The translations under genes were made by a program, and so were the position numbers. From Tetrastigma voinierianum (Eukaryota > Streptophyta > Magnoliopsida > Vitales > Vitaceae), in the NCBI GenBank assembly GCA_016808115.1, contig JAEQBH010000293.1, forward strand, positions 248,001 through 312,000: a stretch of DNA of 64,000 nucleotides, in the 5' to 3' direction. This document shows, one piece after another, positions 57,770 to 64,000 of this stretch (the first letter of the stretch is position 1; the number at the start of each line of letters is the position of its first letter). The notes below the pieces were generated by a model that was given only the letters and a program-made list of their open reading frames with translations, did no database searches and had not been told where the DNA came from.

Positions 57770-57778
57770 TATAAATAG
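57770..57778 (+). promoter_or_regulatory. Putative TATA box in Q+
   Basis: TATAAATAG followed by AGAGACC and TTTTGGTCTCGAATAAA, a short inverted repeat (GAGACCAAAA/TTTTGGTCTC) at the expected transcript start. Confidence 0.55.
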
Positions 57779-58259
57779 AGAGACCAAAAATATCTCATTT
57801 TGGTCTCGAATAAACTTCACGGGAAGAAAGAGGAAGAAAGGGAGAAATCAAGCCAAGGTGTATGGATTTTGGTATGATTTTTGTACATAAACTACTTGGG
57901 TATGGATTGCTAGGGTTTTCCTTGGAGATTAAATTGGTTCCCTTTTCTAGGGTTTTGTTAGGAATACATTCTAACTCTAGATTTAAGGGAAGTTGGGTTG
58001 AAAATCCCTAGTTGATAAGACTTAGATATGGAATCCTTCATAAGCCTATGGTTTCGTAAAATTTGGAGAACTTTGGTATGAATCCTTGGATTCTTTGGCT
58101 AATTAAAAGTATTGGTGGAGTTGGTATGAATCCTTGGATTCCTTGGATCGTGCTGTGTCTCACTCAATTATTATTACTGGTTTAGGTATTCCCATAGTTA
58201 TATGAAAATAACCTGAATGATGAATAAGAGTAAACAAATGTGTATCGTTCTGGTCTGTA

Positions 58260-58600
58260 ATACCTACAATTATTTTGAATAAGAATAAGTTACATAACTC
58301 ACGAGGCGTCAGGAATAAACATGTATGTTATAAGCATAAGTTCTGAATAAGAATAAGTTCTGTAACTCCTACAGGAGATCTGAATAAACATAAGTCTCTT
58401 ATAAGCATAAGTTCTGTAACTCCTACGGGAGATCTGAATAAACATAAGTATGTTATAAGCATAAGTTCTGAATAAGAATAAGTTCTGTAACTCCCATGGG
58501 AGATCTGAATAAACATAAGTCTGTTATAAGCATAAATTCTGAATAAGAATAAGTTATGTATGAATGCATAAGTACTTGTATTAAGTCCATTATATGAATG
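58260..58600. repeat. AATAAGCATAAGTTCTG repeats (Q+)
   Basis: About four long, imperfect units, each with AAGCATAAGTTCTG, GTAACTCC and GGAGATCTGAATAAACATAAG. Each contains a palindromic centre such as CTCCCATGGGAG. This is the Q+ counterpart of the larger minisatellite zone of Q-. Confidence 0.75.
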
Positions 58601-59149
58601 CATGGAAATTCTAATATCCATTATTGTTATATGCTGAATATAAATGTGTATATGCATACTACATATGTTTCCCACTAAGGCGTAAAAACTTATGCGGAGT
58701 TTCAATCCTTGTAGAGTACAGAAGAAGGAAAAGACATTGATCTTAGCGTTAAGTCGGGCGACACACAATTAGGGGTTCATCCTTTGTAGGTTACGTAACT
58801 CGTCGATAAAAGTAAATGTATAGTTTATTTTTAATATGTAAATGGGACTCGATCTTTTGTATATGTGACGTAAACACCGGCTCTGATGGTAGTTTATTTT
58901 GTAATTTTGTATATGATATTGTGATTATGTTATAAGACTTGGGCCCACTAATGTCTGAAAAAGTAAGTAAAGAGTCCCAGTTTCTAGTCGCACACAGGCT
59001 TCGGTTCGGATCATATTCGGGTCGGGCCAAGGGAATCGAGGCGTGACATAGCCTTCCTTTAGGGTCTCTCGTTTTATTTCACGAACATTCCTATTTAGCT
59101 TTTTTAATATACCTAAACATGTCGCGACTAGGGTATATTTAAGTGTCTG

Positions 59150-59154
59150 ATTAT
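59150..59154 (+). repeat. Target-site duplication ATTAT, right copy (Q-)
   Basis: Four of five bases match 53756-53760. P5 resumes after it. Confidence 0.5.
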
Positions 59155-59278
59155 AAGTGGAAAGTCAGTTTGCCATCCCGAGAATCTAGAAAAATTCCAG
59201 TTTTACCCACTAGACTATTTCGGCAAAATTACCCTTTTGCCATTCTTTAGGAAAATTGCATTTTTCCTAGGTTTTACA

Positions 59279-59283
59279 ATAAA
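59279..59283 (+). repeat. Target-site duplication ATAAA, right copy (P5)
   Basis: Identical to 51364-51368. Confidence 0.8.
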
Positions 59284-59434
59284 TACTAGGAGGATAAGGA
59301 ATAAAAGATATGAAATAAGCATAAAATCATAAAACAAGTTTCAAACGATTTATCACAATAATACTTTAAACGGGGTAAGATGAAGCTCGGTATTATGAAA
59401 ATTAATTTAAAATTTTCTCTATAATTATATCAAA

Positions 59435-59447
59435 AGCTCTGATACCA
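59435..59447 (-). other. EPRV primer-binding site, tRNA-iMet, intact
   Basis: On the minus strand TGGTATCAGAGCT, the exact complement of the plant initiator tRNA-Met 3' end used by Caulimoviridae. It marks the start of minus-strand DNA synthesis and fixes the orientation of this copy. Confidence 0.85.
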
Positions 59448-59473
59448 TTTCTCTTAGGAAAATGATGAAGGTG

Positions 59474-59681
59474 ACAATCTCTCCTTAAAACTATGAATTA
59501 AATTCTAAATTTTAAAACATCACTTCATGTCAAAAGATAAACCCCCCACCCGACCAGACAAAAGTATCCCTATATGCCTTTTCATCGACTAAAACGGGTA
59601 ACAGATCATGGGTTAAGATTAAAATCTCTAGTTTTACAATTTTTCTTTCAAAACATAGGTTCAATAATTGACTGTTATAAA
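59474..59681. other. Centre of the head-to-head EPRV pair
   Basis: Unpaired spacer between the inverted arms. It would hold the sequence upstream of the primer site (the virus promoter or terminal part) of one or both copies. I see no clear TATA box and no coding. A C-rich stretch ACCCCCCACCCGACC lies at about 59540-59555. Confidence 0.55.
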
Positions 59682-59704
59682 AATTTTCATTTTCCTAAGA
59701 GAAA

Positions 59705-59717
59705 TGGTATAAGAGCT
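59705..59717 (+). other. EPRV primer-binding site, tRNA-iMet, one mismatch
   Basis: TGGTATAAGAGCT; the C at position 7 of TGGTATCAGAGCT is A. It faces away from the intact site at 59435-59447. Confidence 0.8.
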
Positions 59718-60475
59718 CTTGTATATTTATTAGTGGAGAAAATTTAAAATTAATTTACATTAATCTTTATATTTGTATCTTATCTCGTTTAAGAATTGTG
59801 TGGTAAATGGATTTGAAACTTGTTTGTAAACTATGCTTATTTCATGTCTTTTATTCCTTATCCTCCTAGTATTTATAATCTAGACTATGATCGTGTAAAA
59901 GAACTTAGAAATACGAAGGTACTATAAAAGAAACTTACGAAGAACTTTTTTCTATAGAAACCTTAGTTAAAACTGAAATTGTAAAATATTATATTGATAA
60001 CCTTTATGTTAGTTCATCTTCTTAGGAATAGGTGTAGAAAATTTATGAACCCTTAATTAGTAGGAGAAGAAATTAAATATTTTAAGAACCTTATAGAAAT
60101 CAAGTTAGAAGTAACAAAAACAGTATTAAAAGAACATAAAAAACAAGAAGGAAATAGTTATAGTGAATAAATAAAAAATTTAAAAAAAATTCAAGATAGA
60201 TAACAATGGGCAATAAACAATTATAATACAACTGCAAGATTAAAAGGAATCTTAGAAGACTTTAAAAATTTTAGTTTAATTTGAAATAACTTAGACTATA
60301 TAAAAGAGCAATTAGTTAAAAGAAGATAAATTTTGTAGAAATACAAAAATAAAGTTGAGCTTGACAAAACTTAAAGGAAATATTAAAAAACTTCACCAAA
60401 AACTAGACAAAATCTTTAAACAATTTTAAAAACTTAATTTAGAATATAAACCAATATCTATAGTAGAACATAAGA

Positions 60476-60705
60476 TTAATACATTTGAACCAAGAGATTT
60501 AGAAGTAAAACCATGAAAATCGTACAAGTAATACTGAAAGAAAATGTAAAATAATTTGTAAAAGAAAAACTAAAAAAAGCAAACATAAAATTAATCCATT
60601 TGAACCAAGAGATTTAGAAGTAAAACCATGGAAATCGTAGAAGTTAGAAGACCAAAAGAAAATGTAAAAGAATTTGTAAAAGAAAAACTCAAAAATGCAA
60701 TAAAA
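60476..60705 (+). repeat. 115-bp tandem duplication in EPRV movement-protein start
   Basis: TTAATACATTTGAACCAAG at 60476 and TTAATCCATTTGAACCAAG at 60591 begin two copies of the same 115-bp segment. The minus copy has it once (near 36220). The length is not a multiple of three. Confidence 0.85.
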
Positions 60706-60895
60706 AAAATAACTCCTTATAAAACACATTTAGTTTGAAGTCAAAAAATAACAAGATTTTTAAGCCAACATACCATAAGTTCATTAGGAAATATACCATA
60801 TTTAGATTTAGTGTCTTTAGAAATAAAACAAAAACTTTTAAAAAATAAAACCGATAAATATATGCATTTAGGTGTAATTTTAATAGGGATAATTG

Positions 60896-63800
60896 GTGTG
60901 ACGCCCCAAATCCTGGCGATCTTTTTTGTATTTTTTTTTTCTTTTTGGGTCCTAGTGGAAAGTATTAGATAGTAATATATTTTTATCTATTATTTTTATT
61001 TTTATTTTTTTAATAGTAACCACAATGCTTTCAACGGTGCACTTCCGGCCTTTGCATAAAACTGTTGCGATAGAAGATTCTCATTGTGCGGCGGCGAGAG
61101 GAGTTATGCTCGTGTCATGACACATCGCGGCCGGCTCTTGTCGCAGCGCCAGGCCCTCTCGTGACATAGACGGGCTCTATCGCGACAACGAGTTCCTGCT
61201 ATGGCCATCCTGTCGCGACATAGAACCTTATGTCACGACATAGAAAACTCCTATATCCAACACCCCCTGTCGCGACATAGAAAAACTCTGTCGCAACATG
61301 GGTTCGGCCTATATAGTTATTATCTATCACGACACAGAAATCTCTATTCGCGTGATAAACCTGGCGGCGAGAAACCATGTCGCAACATTCTACAACACAA
61401 ACATCGCTAATCATGGCCAGAAGCGATGTCGCGACATAGCGATGCGCCGCGATCAGCTAAAACCATGTCACGACATTTAGAATTTATGTCGCGACATACT
61501 AGGCTGTATAGTTAACAACCTTAGTGTTGTGACATGAAATTTCTATGCCGCGATAGGCCCAGCCTTCCAGTCAAGTTTCCAATGTCGCGACATAACTATT
61601 CCTTCAGCCATTTACCCAATGTCGTGACATAGAATCCCCTTCCTTGGCCATTCTCTGTTTCGACAAGGGAAAATCTCATCACAACCCAAGTCTTTTTCCC
61701 TTGACCCAGAGCTGCATTTGCGACGGTGACGGTCTGCGGCAACGATACATCCGGCCTGGTTTTACTATCACGACGCCGGATTCCTTAGTCTTGACGACCC
61801 ACATCAGCGACATAGAGCGTATGTCATGACCGCAGAGACTAGTCTTGACAATTCCCTATTGCGACAAGGAAAAGTATGTCGCGACCAAAAATCCTTCAGT
61901 CTTGACAATTCCCTGTCGCGACAAGGAAAGCTTTGTCATGACCCAAGAATCCCGAGCCAAGACCAAACCTGTCGTAACATGAGATTCTGACACTTAGCCT
62001 CGTCGGGACCAAATCTGCAGATTTGCGACAGAGGCTGTTAATTCGCGACATGGTCATGACAGAGAACAAGAACAATGTCGCAATATAGAAAAGCTATGTT
62101 GCAACAGTTTCTGTGGTTTAACACCAAAGAACTATGTCACGACACCAAAACCCTTGTCGCTGACCACGAGGCAAGGCTCTTTGTAAGGCAAGAAACTCTT
62201 GTTGCGACTGTAGTCTTGCGTGCTTTATTCTAGGCATCTCCTGTATTCCAACCATTCCCAGAACACTATAAACTCCATTTCCAATAACCTTTTTATTACA
62301 AAAATTACCAGAACTACCAAAAACCAGTGAAAAACTTGTCAAATTGTATTAAACATATAAACTGAGTTTAATTACAATTTATTTCACATTACATGTACAG
62401 AAACTGGGTTTTCTGCCCAGAATTTTACATAATACAAAACAAAATCCATAATCTGGCTTTCTTCACCTCTAAGGTCTCAGATAAGTTCCATCTCCTGGTG
62501 TATCTCCAATACCTGAAATGTTTTCCCACGACGAGGTGAGCAATGCCTAGTAGAGAAGGTCTCCTACAAGGGCTACTCCCTACCTAAGTACACATGCAAT
62601 GCCATACACATACAATCACACCCATTCAAGTAAAAATATGCATATATCTACATGAATGTTTACATGCAAAGAATGAGATGTCACTCACCATGCCCTATGT
62701 CTCGAGTCCTCACCGACTCCCTCACACATGCATTTTCCATGTATGAGAAAAACCGCTTTATTTAAAAGCCATGTGTCTTTTGTAGGTAACATAACTTTTC
62801 GGGGTTCCACCGCAGGTCTCTTATACCTTTTGACGGTTTTCTAGGCTTTAACTAATGGATACGCTGTCTAACCAATGTTGCGGGTCTTTCACCTGAGGGG
62901 GGTATCTACCCTTTTTTTCTACTACCCAACACATAAATTTATTCTGTGTGACTCTAAAGGATGTTGTCCCTTAGACAGAGCCCACCATCAAACACCAAAC
63001 ACAGTGTTTAAATATGTGCCATGCACTCACACCTATTTCAATGATGTCCCCATGCATATGCAATGCAAATGCCATTACATTGTATTTCATGGTACATGCA
63101 TAATGAGAGCTACATGCAGCATTCACAATTCATACTTCACACCAAGCATCATGTTAATATATCAAGCATGCATATATCAACATTATGTTCACACCATCTG
63201 CATGTCATTCAAACAAGCAATAACACACAAACTGGATCTTTATTATCAAATCCAGAAAACAGCACATACAGTCCAACATGTCAATCCATAACTAGCCTTG
63301 ACACACAACAAGATCATCATAATCAGATCCTACACATTAGCAGCATGATCAGTTCAAGTACTTCAGTTCTGGCAACTACAAAGACCTAGAAACCGGTCCT
63401 AGCTATCAACAGTTTATATCAAAACTGTTCTTGAACCAGCCCACCACTAGGGCTAAACCTCATGGCCATTGAATGACCCTTAGACTAAGAATAACCAAAG
63501 TAGGAGAGAACCCCTACCTTTTGGAGCGTAAGCAACCTCACTGCAAAGTCCTCACACACCGTCCATGAATTAGAGAACTGCTAGTGCTTCCTCATTTTCT
63601 TTCCTTCTTTTCTTTCTTTTCTTTCTCCTTTCCTTCTCTTTTCTCCCACGAACTGATTTGGTCTAGGTGTAGAACACCCTTCTCAAATCACTTTGACAAA
63701 TGGTCACTTCCTATGCCATTTGTCTTTCATGCTAATGCACCCACCACTATATTCATGCATGAGATTGGCATGCCACTTGGCCCCACTCATGTGCCAAGTG

Positions 63801-64000
63801 TCCTCTCCTCTAGTGCCACATGGAAAGCACTTTCATGCCAAGTGTCACCATATCATTCGTCTATTCACCTCGAAATACTTGAAATTCGTTCGAATTCATG
63901 AAATTTAGATATTATTTATAGATTTCATGAGGCAGACAACGGCATAGTCCACGTCATCATCAAGAGATCTAGAGAATTCCTAGGTTGCATCTTAGTAATA
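60896..64000 (-). mobile_element. P6: P-family LTR, minus, runs off the window
   Basis: It starts TGTGACGCCCC with ATTGG before it. It holds the large TGTCGCGACA patch (61030-62150) and then the P-family body, collinear with P3: GAAACTGGGTTTTCTGCCC (62401), TTTTCCCACGA (62521), CACATGCAATGCCATAC (62591) and CACCAAACACAGTGTT (62992). The end (63930-64000: CATCATCAAGAGATCTAGAGAATTCC) is near the expected ACA terminus, which lies just beyond the window. Whether this is a solo LTR or the LTR of a full element cannot be decided. The open frames 62875-63389 and 63584-63908 have P3 counterparts and are LTR sequence. Confidence 0.75.
61030..62150. repeat. TGTCGCGACATAG patch (P6)
   Basis: Six exact copies of the 10-bp palindrome TGTCGCGACA at 61211, 61268, 61427, 61487, 61583 and 61914, most followed by TAG or AAG. 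Many variants differ by CpG transitions: TGTCACGACA, TGTCGCAACA, TGTCGTGACA, TGTTGCAACA. Spacing varies (about 20-150 bp), so it is not a simple tandem array. Confidence 0.85.

Larger units (their letters stand above)
57509..59048 (+). mobile_element. Q+: solo LTR of the Q family inside Q-
   Basis: It starts TGTAACACCCC and ends GAGGCGTGACA, 1540 bp. It has a TATA box at 57770-57778, purine-rich sequence after it, and long repeats at 58260-58600. It is the inverted counterpart of Q-; GGGACTCTTTAC-type bases occur at both outer ends (53836-53847 and, as reverse complement, 58970-58981). Flanking five bases (CTATT, TAGCC) do not match, so either the duplication has decayed or the arrangement arose another way. 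No internal coding. Confidence 0.7.
53761..59149 (-). mobile_element. Q-: solo LTR of a second family, minus, split by Q+
   Basis: It starts TGTCACACCC, and its right end near 59149 carries ACCTAAACATGTCGCGACTA and GGGTATATTT. This is the reverse complement of the start of Q+ (TAGTTGTTTCAACATGTTTA near 57530). After removing Q+ about 3.85 kb remain. Most of the excess over Q+ is a minisatellite zone (54270-55460) and a second repeat zone (55550-55915). The TTTCTTC/CTCTT pyrimidine run (57180-57260) matches the purine run of Q+ (57823-57850). No pol domain is present. The ends resemble chromovirus LTR ends, so a solo LTR is the best reading. Confidence 0.65.
51369..59278 (-). mobile_element. 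P5: P-family solo LTR, minus, split by Q elements
   Basis: It starts TGTGAAGCCCC and ends CCTAGGTTTTACA, the reverse complement of a P LTR, with perfect ATAAA duplications. Its left part (51369-53760) has the reverse-complement landmarks of P4, for example GAGTGTCTCAATGC (51454) and CACACTCTTATACAAA-like bases (51590). It also has about 200 bp (53020-53230) that I could not match to P2 or P4. Its right part is 59155-59278 (GAATCTAGAAAAATTCC near 59179). Q- interrupts it at 53761. Open frame 52035-52358 is LTR sequence. Confidence 0.78.
59279..59473 (-). pseudogene. EPRV minus copy, piece 1: leader with primer-binding site
   Basis: Non-coding start of the minus virus copy. It pairs as an inverted repeat with 59682-59873. 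Shared bases include the GGATAAGGAATAAAAGA stretch (59293-59309), reversed at 59849-59865. It contains the primer site at 59435-59447. The first five bases are the P5 target duplication. Confidence 0.8.
59682..60895 (+). pseudogene. EPRV plus copy: leader, coiled coil, movement-protein start
   Basis: Begins with the inverted-arm leader and a primer site at 59705-59717 (TGGTATAAGAGCT, one mismatch). The coding part starts near 59875 with NLDYDRVKEL, continues through a Lys/Glu-rich region with stops (59990-60470), and enters the movement-protein start at about 60481. The core follows to 60895, ending at a HLGVILIGI-like strand that is conserved in the family, where P6 cuts it. A 115-bp tandem duplication (60476-60590 and 60591-60705) repeats the EPRDLEVKP segment and shifts the frame. 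Compared with piece 3 of the minus copy it is better preserved in the core but truncated. Confidence 0.78.

Noticed and set aside
53761..59048. A DNA transposon with terminal inverted repeats TGTCACRCC
   Set aside because: The inverted ends are explained by two LTR copies in opposite orientation, each with its own TG...CA ends. No transposase was seen.
59435..59717. Initiator tRNA-Met gene fragments
   Set aside because: Only the 12-13 bases complementary to the tRNA 3' end are present, oriented as primer-binding sites next to virus leader sequence.
61030..62150. Repeated palindromes as a CRISPR-like array
   Set aside because: Spacing is irregular, the repeat is only 10 bp, the spacers are not of constant length, and the DNA is plant nuclear.
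62875..63389. Two overlapping His/Tyr-rich frames as small genes
   Set aside because: The same DNA occurs in P3 (49933-50290) without frame conservation, so it is LTR sequence.

Overview
The window is plant nuclear DNA made almost entirely of decayed, nested retroelements. I found no convincing host gene, tRNA or rRNA. Plant origin is supported by Athila-type and Tat-type Ty3/gypsy pol remnants, primer-binding sites for tRNA-Asp, and an endogenous plant pararetrovirus (EPRV, Caulimoviridae-like) with a tRNA-iMet primer-binding site. The species cannot be named from this sequence. The layout suggests old, methylated, pericentromere-like heterochromatin. Element names below (A1, A2p, A2m, P1-P6, Q+, Q-) are local labels.

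Base layer: EPRV DNA from 32779 to 60895, in two head-to-head copies meeting near 59475-59680. The minus-strand copy runs leftward from its primer-binding site at 59435-59447 and is split into four pieces (59279-59473, 51164-51368, 35582-36811, 32779-33638). The plus-strand copy (59682-60895) is cut off by a further insertion.

Left third (1-32778): the 3' part of a Tat-lineage Ty3/gypsy element that inserted into the EPRV. It has pol remnants (1-2110, +), a minisatellite, an antisense accessory ORF (about 29340-31480, -) and a 3' LTR (32217-32778). An Athila element, A1 (3202-28456, +), sits inside the minisatellite, flanked by the direct repeat AATGA. A1 has 2.6-2.7 kb LTRs and decayed gag-PR-RT-RNase H-INT. 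It contains a P-type solo LTR (P1, 7905-9730, -) in its protease and a second Athila element, A2p (13711-23340, +), with about 1.5 kb LTRs.

Middle (33639-51163): a solo LTR, P2 (+), with AATAG duplication; then a long minus-oriented P-type LTR, P3 (36812-51163). P3 is split by a minus-strand Athila-like non-autonomous element, A2m (37442-46805), and by another solo LTR, P4 (48056-49927, +). A2m shares LTRs with A2p but keeps only gag and protease, plus a GC-rich foreign-looking ORF block.

Right (51369-64000): P5 (minus LTR, ATAAA duplication on both sides) is split by an unrelated LTR, Q- (53761-59149, -), with a 20-bp minisatellite. Q- is in turn split by Q+ (57509-59048, +). P6 (60896 to the window end, -) interrupts the plus EPRV copy.

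The genes do not work as a unit. Each coding remnant once served its own element, and all carry stops and frameshifts. What stands out is the recoverable order of insertions, the head-to-head virus copies, and the fact that each LTR family carries its own patch of short, often palindromic repeats. I made all alignments by eye; no identity values were computed.
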